64,000 nucleotides of DNA from NCBI GenBank assembly GCA_020746105.1, contig CM036619.1, positions 69,739,635-69,803,634 of the forward strand, in the 5' to 3' direction. This DNA comes from Trogon surrucura. Taxonomy: Eukaryota; Chordata; Aves; Trogoniformes; Trogonidae. Made by a program: the position numbers and the translations under genes. Under the pieces are notes generated by a model, which was not told the DNA's origin, searched no databases, and saw only the letters and a list, made by a program, of their open reading frames with translations. This document shows positions 37,831 through 46,727 of the stretch, in pieces. Each line of letters opens with the position of its first letter. Positions within the stretch are counted from its first letter, which is position 1.

Positions 37831-37896
37831 ATAACTGGGAGCCTCTGTACCATGTCATATCCTCAGTTTGGCTACCCTTACTCCTCTGCACCCCAG
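37831..37896 (+). CDS. IRX4: IRX4 first coding exon (21-base 5' UTR plus codons 1-15)
   Basis: The acceptor-like tract cgccttgtttctag ends at 37830 and is followed by 21 untranslated bases, then ATG at 37852. The 15 codons read [15 protein letters not shown] and end at CAG 37896, followed by the strong donor GTAAGA. An in-frame TAG overlaps the acceptor (37828-37830), so the reading frame cannot extend upstream. The start codon has A at -3 (tgtaccATGt), a reasonable Kozak context. The acceptor means the mRNA begins in a separate non-coding exon upstream. That part is inference from the splice motif. The coding part is firm. Confidence 0.9.
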
Positions 37897-40800
37897 GTAA
37901 GACTTTTTGCCTACCAGCGTTAAATTGATTGAATTTCAGTCCTTATTGATTACTTCTCTCCAGGGCTACGAGCGGCAGCGATCCTTTCTGGCATGCGGGA
38001 GCGGCAAATCAGCTGGTCGCTCCCCATCTTTCCAAGATGCTCAAGTTATATCTCGCGCACGTATTTTAAAATGGGAAGGAACACGCGGCATTTAGGGTGT
38101 TTGGGGGTGAATAATGACGCGTGGGAAAGGATACAGAGATGAGGAAGATGAGAAGGGGAGCTAAAGATCCCCCAACCTCCACTCGCTCTCTGTTTCTCCC
38201 CCGCCCCCCTAGCGTTTTTTTTCTCTTTCTCCATTAAATCCACAGTTTACCAATTAAACACGAAAGTACTGAGGTCCGGACCGTAGAAACATAACGGGAT
38301 ATTCTAAAGCAGCGGGTCAATGACAGATGCGTGCGTGGTTGCTAGAAATCTGCAGTCAAAATAAATATGCATGAGTGATTTAGAAAAAAGGTTTAAAAAC
38401 ACAGATGGGAGGCATTGTGCCGCAAGAGGAGAAAAACAGTGTAAACCCAGTCTTCTGAGAACACACCAGAAAAGTTAGATTTTAATTACAAAGGGCTGGA
38501 GCAATGTATTACGGAGGATTATACCCCCACAGTCACGGGTCGTTTGTTTGTTGTTGTGTTTGGGTTTTTTCTTAAAAAAAACCCAAACTGATAAAATACT
38601 TGCACCTCTGCTTTTCCCCAAAGCGTTTTTTACCCGATTGAAGTAAAATACGGAAGGGGAGGGGGGCGACACCGCAAAGCTGAGACCTGATTAACAAAAA
38701 AAAAAAAAAAACCCCAAACAAACAAACAAACAAAAACCCCACAAAAAACCAAAACAAAAAAAACAGACCTCAATACCAAACTTGGTTACAGTTTGGGAAG
38801 TTCCCCCACCCCCCCTCACAACCGCGCCGCCTTCAGCGCCGCTCTCTTTCTCTCCAGTTCCTGATGAGCACCAACTCCCTGACGACCTGCTGCGAGTCCA
38901 GCGGCCGGACGCTGGCCGAGACGGGGGCAGCCGCCTCCGCACAGACCCCCGTCTATTGCCCCGTGTACGAGAGCCGCCTGCTCGCCACCGCCCGGCACGA
39001 ACTCAACTCCGCCGCCGCCCTGGGGGTCTACGGCGGCCCCTACGCCGGTCCCCAGGGCTATGGAAACTACGTGACCTACGGCACCGAGGCTCCCGCCTTC
39101 TACTCTTTGGTAAGCCGCCCCGGTGGCACCGCCGCCCGCCGCGGGGGATGCTCCCGCCCTCCCGCCACACCCGCGCTAGCCCCGGTCGGGCGGCGGGACC
39201 TCTCCGCGGCAGGGGCAGCCCCGGGCTCTTCTCCTCTTCCCGGCCGAGCCGCCCGGCCCTCCGCCGCGCCTGCCCGCTTTTGGCGACGGGCGCGGAAGCG
39301 CGACGCGTCCAGCCCCGCCGTCATTAAATATTCAAGCCCGGCACGGTTCTCACGGTAACGCAATTAAAAGTCGCGCCTGACGAGGTGGCGGCCGAGCGCG
39401 GAGGGCTCGGCAGGGCGGGTACTTTGGGGTGGCCCCAGGCCCCTGCTCGCAAAAAATGATGCGCTCTTCCCAGCCACAGCCTTTTTTTTTTTTCTTCTTT
39501 GGCACCGTAACAGCGCGGGTTAATGTCTCTATTGATCTCGCTGGCCGCCGCGGCCGAGGGGCCTCCGGGAAGGTCCGTCTTTCCCCCCCCCACTCCCCTC
39601 CCCGCCCCTGAGCCCTTCGGTAGCCGGGGCGGGGGCCCGAGCTTCCCCCGCGGCGGGGGGCGGCGGGGGCTGAGGGCGGCGGCGCGGTGTCTCTTGCAGA
39701 ACAGTTTGGAGGCGAAGGACGGGAGCGGATCTGCGCATGCGGGCATCGCCCCAGCGGCTGCTTACTACCCCTACGATCACACCCTCAGCCAGTACCAGTA
39801 CGACAGGTAAGAGCATACCCCCCGCCTCCAACCCGACCCCGCGCGCTGTCCCCCCCCCCTTTCCCTCCTCCCCACCCCTTCCCGTCCGCTCCGCTGCGAG
39901 GCCGAGGCGCGGACCTGCCCCTCGCCGCCCAGCATCTCCCTCCCGGCCCCAGAGATGCCACCCCCTCTTCCCCACGGAAGCATCCCCCTGCCGCGGGCAC
40001 ACGGACACGGGTCCTCTGCCCCCCCCGGACGGGCGGCGGGGGGAGGGAGACCGGTCTCTCTCCACGGGGGGCGGTAATTATCTTTTCCTGCGCGGAGTCA
40101 GGCTTATGCGCCTGGGCATCTCTGGTGTGTTTATTAGTTTTAGAGCAGCGCAAACCCACTTAACACACCCTTTCAAGCTCCGAGGCCCAATGGGCGCCGG
40201 TGACCTTTCCTGGAGGATGTGCATTAAATATTCAGTCGCAGCCCAGTGTCATCTGCTTTAGGTTTCTACAATTTCAGAAACAAAAGGGTAGGCGAAATTA
40301 CTAATAAAAGGAGTAAGAGGAAATACATTTCTATTAAGAGTTACACCCTGGGGTCACACAGATGTATTATACTGTTTGGGGAGAACTGATCAAACAACAG
40401 GGAAGTGGGACTTGTGTGGGTTTGCAAGGTGCTGGGATTTCCCTGCCGCCCGAAACGTTGACATTGACTTCGCCGCCAAAAAAAAAAAAGGCAGGCACTT
40501 TCTTACCTCCTTCCGCCACCAGTGCAGTGCCACGGCACAGCGGGGATTTGCACTGCCCGTTGTTGCTGCCAGCTGAACCCTTCCTCCTTGCACTCTTCCT
40601 CGGCCTGAATTCTTGAGGCAGCTCACCTGCTTAGAAGCTGAGCTGTCCTCGCCCATCTCTCACCCCTCTCTGGTCCAGCCACCCCCCGGGGGGTGCCGCA
40701 GGCCAGCAGCCGGGGCCCTCGGATCCCGCGGGGGGGCGAGGGCTTCATGTCACACCGCGGGTGCTCCCCTGTGCCCGCAGGTATGGCACGATGGACGGCG

Positions 40801-42054
40801 GGACGCGGAGGAAAAACGCCACCCGGGAGACGACCAGCACACTGAAGGCCTGGCTGCAGGAGCACCGCAAGAACCCCTACCCCACCAAGGGCGAGAAGAT
40901 CATGCTGGCCATCATCACCAAGATGACCCTGACCCAGGTCTCCACCTGGTTCGCCAACGCCCGCCGGCGGCTCAAGAAGGAAAACAAGATGACGTGGCCG
41001 CCGCGGAACAAGTGCTCGGACGAGAAGCGGCCCTACGAGGAAGAGGAGGAGGAGGAGGAGGATGGGTCGCAGGAAGAGGCGATGAAGAGCGGGAAAGCCG
41101 AGGGTACCCTGCTAAAATCAGGCACTTAGCGGTTCGGCCGCGGGGGCTCGGCCGCCTGCTCGCCGCCGGGGCGGGCCTCGCCGGTGGGGGCGGCCGCGGG
41201 CCTCGCCGGTGGGGGCGGCCGCGGGGCAGCTCGGTGAGGCCGCTGACCGTGTGTCTTGTTTTTGCTGTCCCTTCCCCCGCCCCGACCCCGCAGAGCCCAC
41301 GGGCAAGGAGGAGAAGGAGCTGGAGCTCAGTGACCTGGAGGACTTGGACGCCGCCGAGTCGGAGAGCTCGGAGTGCGAGCTGAGGCGGCCCTTCCCGCAC
41401 CCGCTCCCGCTCCCGCACCCGGGCGGTGGGCACCCGCCTCGAGCCGCCGAGCCCCCGGCCAAGATGCCGCCGCCGGCCGTCGGGGAGGAAGAGGAGGAGG
41501 AGGAGGAGGCGGCTGCGGCGACGGAGCGGGCGCGGAGCTGCCTGAAGACGGCGGCGGAGGACTGCGGCCCCGACCTGCTGGGCGCCCGGCAGCGCAGCTG
41601 CGAGTCCAAAATGTGCTTCCAGCAGGGGCAGCAGCTGCTGGAGGCGAAGCCCAGGATTTGGTCCCTGGCGCACACCGCCACCTCCCTCAACCAGGCCGAG
41701 TACCCCTCCTGCATGCTCAAACGGCAGGGGGGCTCGGCCGCCACCGCCGTCTCCGCCCCGGTCGGTGTCATCGACAGGCACCAGGATTCGCCAGTCACCA
41801 ACCTCAGGAACTGGGTGGACGGGGTGTTTCACGACCCCCTGTTCAGGCACAGTACTTTGAACCAAGCCCTGAGCAACACGACAGTTTCCTGGGCTACCAC
41901 CAAAGGAGCCATTCTGGAAACGGGCGCCTTAGGACGCGCGGTGGGGAACGGCGCCAACGTGCTCAAGGGGCAGCTCTCAAACTTGGCCCACCATGACTCA
42001 AACAAAGAGTTTCTGGCGTTCCCCAAATCAGGAAGCAAAATGTTTTGTTCCTAA
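37852..42054 (+). CDS. IRX4: IRX4, Iroquois-class TALE homeodomain transcription factor (five coding exons, whole gene span)
   Basis: The joined CDS is 37852-37896, 38858-39109, 39700-39806, 40781-41103 and 41294-42054 (1488 bases, 495 residues plus TAA). All introns are GT-AG, with phases 0, 0, 2 and 1. Seen in the protein: N-terminal [19 protein letters not shown] homeodomain at about 142-204 with the NPYP three-residue loop insertion (166-169) and recognition helix [11 protein letters not shown] (191-201), with Ala at homeodomain position 50 and Asn at 51, as in Iroquois proteins; Glu runs at 221-228 and 307-314; IRO box from [11 protein letters not shown] (361-371); conserved [19 protein letters not shown] (406-424). 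The N-terminus, the [20 protein letters not shown] block and the C-terminus distinguish IRX4 from IRX1, 2, 3, 5 and 6. The length is near the usual vertebrate value of about 500. Family knowledge: a nuclear DNA-binding regulator that in the heart is restricted to ventricles, where it supports ventricular and represses atrial myosin genes. The start has A at -3 and matches the known family start. No neighbouring gene was found in the window. Confidence 0.97.
37897..38857 (+). other. IRX4 intron 1 (961 bases)
   Basis: GTAAGA...CCAG. Mostly AT-rich, unlike the later introns. It contains an A-rich (CAAA)n block at 38694-38766 close to the acceptor, and a CTGTTTCTCCCCCGCCCCCC tract near 38190. No additional coding exon is evident. 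Confidence 0.9.
38694..38766 (+). repeat. A-rich (CAAA)n tract in IRX4 intron 1
   Basis: A run of A followed by cccc and (CAAA)n units, about 90 bases before the exon 2 acceptor. It lacks any adjoining retroposon body that I recognise. Confidence 0.85.
38858..39109 (+). CDS. IRX4: IRX4 coding exon 2 (residues 16-99)
   Basis: The exon lies between the acceptor ctctctttctctccag (ending 38857) and the donor GTAAGC (39110). It gives 84 codons in phase 0, from [20 protein letters not shown] to [11 protein letters not shown], and contains the IRX4-typical block [20 protein letters not shown]. The region is rich in Gly, Ala and Tyr and precedes the homeodomain. It is an N-terminal segment with no catalytic or DNA-binding motif of its own. 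Base composition jumps from AT-rich intron to GC-rich exon at this boundary. Confidence 0.96.
39110..39699 (+). other. IRX4 intron 2 (590 bases, CpG-rich)
   Basis: GTAAGC...GCAG. Very GC-rich and CpG-dense, interrupted by a short AT island with CATTAAATATTCA (39322-39334) and gcaattaaaag about 20 bases later. It has a T run at 39481-39491. No coding exon is seen. Confidence 0.9.
39700..39806 (+). CDS. IRX4: IRX4 coding exon 3 (residues 100-135)
   Basis: The exon follows the acceptor ggtgtctcttgcag and ends with CAG before the donor GTAAGA. The 107 bases encode [20 protein letters not shown] and then a Tyr-rich run ending YDR. The last Arg codon is split AG|G with exon 4 (phase 2). This linker precedes the homeodomain and matches the same segment of mammalian IRX4. 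Confidence 0.95.
39807..40780 (+). other. IRX4 intron 3 (974 bases)
   Basis: GTAAGA...GCAG. GC-rich at both ends, with an AT-richer centre (about 40090-40500). The centre holds ggtgacctttcc (a nuclear-receptor half-site-like TGACCTTT, about 40199-40208), CATTAAATATTCA (40222-40234) and homeodomain-type ATTA cores. No coding exon is seen. The AT-rich core in a GC-rich gene makes it a candidate intronic enhancer, by inference only. Confidence 0.85.
40781..41103 (+). CDS. IRX4: IRX4 coding exon 4 (TALE homeodomain exon, residues 136-242)
   Basis: The exon begins after the acceptor gtgcccgcag and ends ...AAA GCC GAG G before the donor GTACCC, which is a weaker donor than the others. It encodes the whole TALE homeodomain (about residues 142-204), including the NPYP loop insertion, [20 protein letters not shown] and the basic tail. 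It then encodes MTWPPRNK and an acidic tract with eight consecutive Glu codons (221-228). The homeodomain is intact and every key residue for DNA contact (W, F, N, R of helix 3) is present. The GAG/GAA repeat after it is prone to slippage, so its length may vary between individuals. Confidence 0.97.
41104..41293 (+). other. IRX4 intron 4 (190 bases) with tandem duplication
   Basis: GTACCC...GCAG. The shortest intron of the gene. It carries two exact 25-bp copies in tandem (41173-41197 and 41198-41222). Frame and homology across the junction (KAE-E-PTGKEE) support these boundaries. Confidence 0.88.
41173..41222 (+). repeat. 25-bp perfect tandem duplication in IRX4 intron 4
   Basis: Two identical GC-rich 25-bp units, each beginning GGGCCTCGCCGG and ending GGGGGCGGCCGC. 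It makes up about a quarter of the intron, so a recent slippage or duplication event is likely. Confidence 0.95.
41294..42054 (+). CDS. IRX4: IRX4 coding exon 5 (residues 243-495 and stop)
   Basis: After the acceptor ccgaccccgcag the frame resumes with AG completing a Glu codon, then [18 protein letters not shown], an acidic conserved IRX4 segment. A poorly conserved Pro/His-rich stretch and a second eight-Glu tract (307-314) follow. The IRO box [11 protein letters not shown] occupies 361-371 (from 41647) and the conserved motif around [10 protein letters not shown] lies at 415-424. The protein ends KMFCS at TAA 42052-42054. The Pro-rich and Glu-rich stretch is where this protein differs most from mammalian IRX4. 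Confidence 0.96.
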
Positions 42055-42610
42055 CAGGCCCGCCGAGGGGCGAAGGACTTTCTAACGCTTGAAGAGTCAG
42101 CTACACTGAAAAGAGACTTGCGAGAGTTTAAATTTAAATATAAAACTTTTTCTTTTTTAAAAAAAAAACAAAACAAAACAAAAAACAAACCAACAACAGA
42201 AACGAGGATTTAAAGTTCAGTTTGCTCAGTTCAACGGACAGACATTGCTTTATTGCTGTTCTGAAGAATTTCTCCTGGCTGCGACTTTAAGGGATCAATG
42301 TCGTGAAAGTTATTTAATTCCATGTCCAAAAAGCACGTACTATAGCGTAGACCTACTTAAAAAGTTTACAACCGAAAGTTTACAAACGGGAAATTTTAAT
42401 TCAAATTTAATTTAAGGCATGCCGACATTAGTTATAAAGACTTTTCGAGAGTTTTTCCTCCTGATTTCCTTGTTAGCATATAATTCACAAACAGCACTTC
42501 TACTAAGTTTACACCTACTGCACAAATTTATCTTGACATAAAAGGAAAAAAAAAGAGAGAATATGTTAAAAGGTATGTTCACTCCAATAAACTGTCTGTT
42601 TCAGAGGTAA
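42055..42610 (+). other. IRX4: IRX4 3' UTR with polyadenylation signal
   Basis: After the stop the sequence turns from GC-rich to AT-rich, with an A-rich block (about 42159-42200) and a single canonical AATAAA at 42586-42591. A GU-rich stretch (gtggtggcgtttt, about 42617) lies just downstream, as expected past a cleavage site. The predicted 3' UTR is therefore about 550 bases. The A-rich block could cause internal oligo-dT priming in cDNA libraries. The exact cleavage site is inferred. Confidence 0.75.
42586..42591 (+). terminator. Polyadenylation signal AATAAA of IRX4
   Basis: Only canonical hexamer found in the 600 bases after the IRX4 stop codon, followed 25-40 bases later by a GT-rich element. 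No competing AATAAA lies between the stop codon and this site. Confidence 0.75.
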
Positions 42611-42659
42611 CACAAGTGGTGGCGTTTTGCATTTGAGCAACAAACACTTTCTAGGGTTT

Positions 42660-43000
42660 CAGAATTCCCCCCTCGGAGCCGGTGCCGGTAATTCACGGAT
42701 TGTCAACAGGCTGCCAGGAGAGGGGCAAAAAAGGCTCGGCGGAGCTCCGCGGCAAGAGGGATCCGCGGGAGGAGGGATTCTCGTCTGCTCTCCGTGCTTT
42801 ACCGTGGCCCCCGAGGCTCAGCCCTGCACCCTGGCAGCCGCCTGGGCCGGCGGGGGCCGCGGAGGGGGCTCCGGCCGCCCTCTGAGGCCAGGGGAGCATC
42901 GCCCCCCCGCCTCGCCGCCCCTGCTCTAACTGCGGGCGGGGGGGGGGGATCGGCCCCAAAAGGCCCGGCTCGGCTGCGGCGTCTCCTCCGCTGTGCGCGG
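42660..43000. promoter_or_regulatory. CpG-rich patch just downstream of IRX4
   Basis: A GC- and CpG-rich stretch begins about 60 bases after the predicted polyadenylation site, with a G run at about 42940-42949. ORFs open on both strands reflect composition. It could be a start site for an antisense or downstream transcript, or part of the Polycomb-type island. No exon or promoter element can be defined. Confidence 0.35.
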
Positions 43001-43714
43001 AGCAATTGATTCACATGGAAAATTTGATCTTTTAAAGAACCGTTTTAGCTTTCCGGCTGCACTGCCAGTATGGAGAATCGCTGATCCTCCATGAATATTT
43101 CAGCACTTCAGGACAGATGCTTTACCGTTTTGACATTAAATAGAGTGCAGCCAGCAAAAAGAAAAAGGGAGAAACAGCACTCTCGACGTGCGATTCAGGA
43201 GCACTCGCAGACAATTTACCACTTAGATAACATGCGTTTAAAAGATTTCCTTTCCTTCCCGGGAACGGGACAAACTTTACTGATCCCCAGACCAGGAAAG
43301 AGGGGGAACTGCTGGAATAGAAACTGCGAGGCAGTAACAGACCCAGGCTTATCCAGACCGGCCTAAACCCCTTGACCTGCGGCGCCCTTCGCTGCTGGGG
43401 GAGAGCGAAAGTGCCCGAAGGACAGAGCTGACACAGGACAAGCAGAAGAACATTTCTTGCCGCCCAGCCTCCTCACTCATCCCACCCCTGAGGCTCCTCG
43501 CCACCCCTTCACCCCCCTCCCAATAAATAAATAAGAATACAATGCGGAATATATATATGTATAAAGGCAACGATTGATGCTACCAAGACAGCACCCAGCC
43601 AAAACATAACATACTCCAGCCCGCAAAGTTTCTAGCGAGACCTGTTAGGGAAAGGACTGGATAAAGGAATCTGGGTGCGGAGATCAGACCAAGCCCTTCC
43701 CCTCTCTGCAAGCA

Positions 43715-43930
43715 GCCGTAATTGGATTGTATCCAGTCATATTCCCTGTCATTGTATTGACTTTCGCTCTCTTGGATGATATTATCGAGATCACTGAACC
43801 CCTCTGCTGATCTGGCTGTCAAAAGGCTCAGACAGGAGCCCCCGGCCTGGAAAACGTGCATCAGCCAAGATAATTTGAAGTGAAATTTTCATTTTGACAG
43901 TAAACCCCTCAATTTCTAAAGGCTCTGCAC
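43715..43930. promoter_or_regulatory. Candidate downstream enhancer with MEIS/TGIF-type TGACAG cores
   Basis: Three CTGTCA/TGACAG cores are present (43746-43751, 43816-43821, 43895-43900) among homeodomain-like cores (gtaattgg, gataattt). The block is non-repetitive and lies 1.7 kb after the IRX4 stop. Motif clustering suggests a regulatory role but is not proof. Confidence 0.3.
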
Positions 43931-45299
43931 CCGGAGAGCTCGGTGGCAGGGGGAGGCTTTACAGAAAGCCCACGTCTTAAACTGAAAAGGGCAAAAGAAC
44001 TCGAATTAGTTGTAATAGATAAAAGGGCAAAAATAAAGAGTCAAGGGTACTTGACAGTAATAGCGAAAGTGGAGTCTCCGGGGAGCCGCGATCTCAGCTA
44101 AAGGCTGGGCCGGCAGGAATTTTAATGCAGCCGGGGCGGCCGGCGAGCTTCTCCTCTGAAACCCTTTAGACAAAGCAAATTATTTTCAGCCAAACTAAGG
44201 AGGTGGGGATGAAGGAGGCGAGCAAGAGGGTAGGGAGGAAAGGCGAGGTGTTGAGGCTGCCCTCAAGCCATTGGCGGAGGCAAGCGGCATGGGGGGGCAA
44301 GAACCTGACGCTACCTGCTGCGATGGTAATTTCTAAGGCGAGAGGTGCGGGCGCGCAGGCTGGGCTGTGCGCGCAGGGCCCGGGGGGGCTGACGCCGGGT
44401 TTCCCCGCCGTGGAATTCGGCTTCCCTGCGACGGAGGGGTCAGAGGGGACCTCATTCTTGCTCCCAACACAGCGACAGCCGAGTGCGTGTGTGACACCGA
44501 GGAGGAGAAGGCTCCTCCGCTGAGCAGCCGAAAATCTCCCTGAGCCTTAGAAGCGCCCTGACTTGGGCGGAGGGCCGGGCACCCCCCCTCCGTGTGCCAG
44601 GTTACACCGCCCGCAGTCAGAGATCACTGCTGACCGACCCTGGCTAGGTCAGTAATACGATTTGGTCAGCTCGTCATTTTGGGAGGCAGTCTTCTCACCT
44701 TCTCCTCTAGCCCCCACCTCTCCGCCCCCCCAGCCCCCTGGACTTAAAATGAAGGTGATAACACCGTGGGCAAAATACAGGCACTCTGAAATACCAGAAG
44801 CCAAAACCAAAGGGGATCAAACCTTCATCCCTTCATTTTCTTGTCATTGTCGTTATAAAACAAGTTTGAGTAAGTTTATGTCTTGTTATATAACAAGCCC
44901 AGATCCCTCCGGACCGCGGGACTGGCCGTGCATTAGATGGGGTAGGTATGCGAGTGCCTGTGTGCCCTCACATCAGCACATGGCCGATCCTGAGATGAGA
45001 CTGTATAAATTATGGGGGAGGGAAAATAGTTTCTTGTTTTGGTACACGAATCTTATCTCTAGGTCAACTGACAAATGCAGAGGTTTTTCAAAAGGGTTGG
45101 GTGGCGGTTGTTTTTTTGTTGTTGTTTAAGTATGAAAGAAAGAGTGCGAGAAATTAATTTTGCCATTTCGTTCAATAGCACAAGTCAAAGATCAGGTTCA
45201 GCTTCTTTAGAGGAGGCTACAGGGCTGAAAGGGAAAGCCGTGCAGCTCGTATGGCTGTACAAAGCAGAAATATAAAAGCAGACTGAGAAAGAAAGAAGC

Positions 45300-45322
45300 G
45301 GGGGGGGGGGGGGGGGGGGGGG
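45300..45322 (+). repeat. Poly-G tract, 23 bases
   Basis: Follows a purine-rich gaaagaaagaag segment. The third long G run within 13 kb around IRX4. Confidence 0.95.
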
Positions 45323-45419
45323 CGGAAATCATAGAGAAACGGCTTGAAACTGAGAGACTCTAAATCATTCAGCCATGGCAAATTCAAACACACAAAGGAG
45401 GGGATGCTAAATTAACAGT

Positions 45420-45800
45420 GCTTTTTACATAGAGCCCAAATAAAACTGTAATCAGCGACGCGTTACTTTTCATTAAGCGAGTTTGACAGCAGCATATTCA
45501 GCCTCGACAAGGGAACAGGAGCGAAGAAATATACGGCTCTCCCAGCCCGAGTCATAAGATAATTCCTTAAGCTCCATTAACAACTCTTAGCCGCAGGAAA
45601 TGGGCTCCCTGAAAACATCTCCAAATCTAAAAGCTTTATCGACCTCTCAAACCTCTGCTGATGGTTCTATTTTTTTAAAAAAACTTAGAGGCGAGACGTC
45701 CAGCAAGGTAATAGACTTTGACACAACACCTTCTTAACTAGAGAGAGAGGCAGGGAAAACGAGACCTTAAATGATATTTAAAAGGCAGCCAATTAAGATT
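45420..45800. promoter_or_regulatory. Candidate regulatory block downstream of IRX4
   Basis: Unique sequence between a G-run and the (TAA)n microsatellite, with cattaagcgag, gtttgacagcag, cataagataattcc and ccattaacaactc, that is, homeodomain, TALE and GATA-like cores. No ORF of note. Low confidence, based on motif content only. Confidence 0.2.
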
Positions 45801-45900
45801 TAAAATGATTGTCTCCTGAGATTATGCATGCGATTTATGTCATCTACTTTTTTTTCCCAGGCATGCATGCAAAATTGCAATGGGACGTATTGCCTGTTCC

Positions 45901-45901
<1 letters not shown>

Positions 45902-45943
<42 letters not shown>
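45902..45943 (+). repeat. (TAA)14 microsatellite
   Basis: Fourteen uninterrupted TAA units. Likely polymorphic. Confidence 0.97.
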
Positions 45944-45944
<1 letters not shown>

Positions 45945-46727
45945 CCCAACCAGTAGCAATTAACTATCTGTAACTACTGCATATAATTGTAAATGCTAAT
46001 TTAGAAAAGGGCTGGCTTTTAGAGAATCCGTTTATAGAGCACCTTACAACAATCAGCTTATTTGTAAGTACCTAATTAAAAGACAGATAGATGAAACAAT
46101 ACGGACATTTTTTTTCTGTTAATTTTTAGGAGCACACCGCTTTTTATCCTGAGTGCATATTTGACTATTAAAATTGTGTGATCTGTTCATGGTCATGGAA
46201 CCCAGCTTAGCAGCTGCTTTCTACCAGCCACATGAAGAGAGGCGTCCAAGAAGACTTTGTTTTGGCAAGACTTGGAACATTATTTTAAAGATAGTGGTTC
46301 AGAAGGAGGCTCTGACTTATTACAGTCTTTTTGATATACATTTACCTTTTCCATTTGAATTTGACCTTCAAATAATATGAAGGCTCGAGTGTGCAAAAAT
46401 GTATCCAGCTGAATGCTAGGGAAAGAGTTAATGCTCCAATTGTACCATTTCCTGCAGAAATCCTGAAAAATGTGAGAAAAGATTGTAACTTGCTGGTTTT
46501 GTGAGGGATCAGAAACTGTTTAAATGAGTGTGATTTGTAGATACATGAGGAGAAAAAAAAAGATCATTCAAACACCACTGTGGTTTGGCCAAAGTGTTTA
46601 GGTGCCCTTTAGATGAAGTTAGTATTGGCCACAAAGTGATGAGCTTGGGTCCGAGGCCTGTGTCTCTTGAGGTTTGTCCATGTAACTTTGCACATAAAAA
46701 AATGAAGAATGGAGGGATTTTAATGAA

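Larger units (their letters stand above)
38865..39860. promoter_or_regulatory. Intragenic CpG island over IRX4 exons 2-3
   Basis: High CpG density runs through exon 2, intron 2 and exon 3 and into intron 3, and resumes from about 40640 to 42060 over exons 4-5. This is common at developmental homeobox loci, which are Polycomb targets in other vertebrates. A regulatory role here is inference. Confidence 0.5.
42611..46727. other. IRX4 downstream flank
   Basis: Alternating CpG-rich patches (42660-43000, 44090-44640) and unique AT-rich blocks with homeodomain and TALE-type motifs. No second gene. The ORFs reflect GC content. Confidence 0.5.

Noticed and set aside
39687-40163. Read-through ORF from exon 3 region into intron 3
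   Set aside because: It runs in a different frame from the conserved IRX4 reading frame and ignores the clear GTAAGA donor at 39807.
40972-41865. 297-codon minus-strand ORF across IRX4 exons 4 and 5
   Set aside because: It mirrors the GC-rich + strand exons and spans intron 4. Its repetitive Leu/Arg/Pro-rich product is what antisense of GAG- and CCG-rich codons gives.
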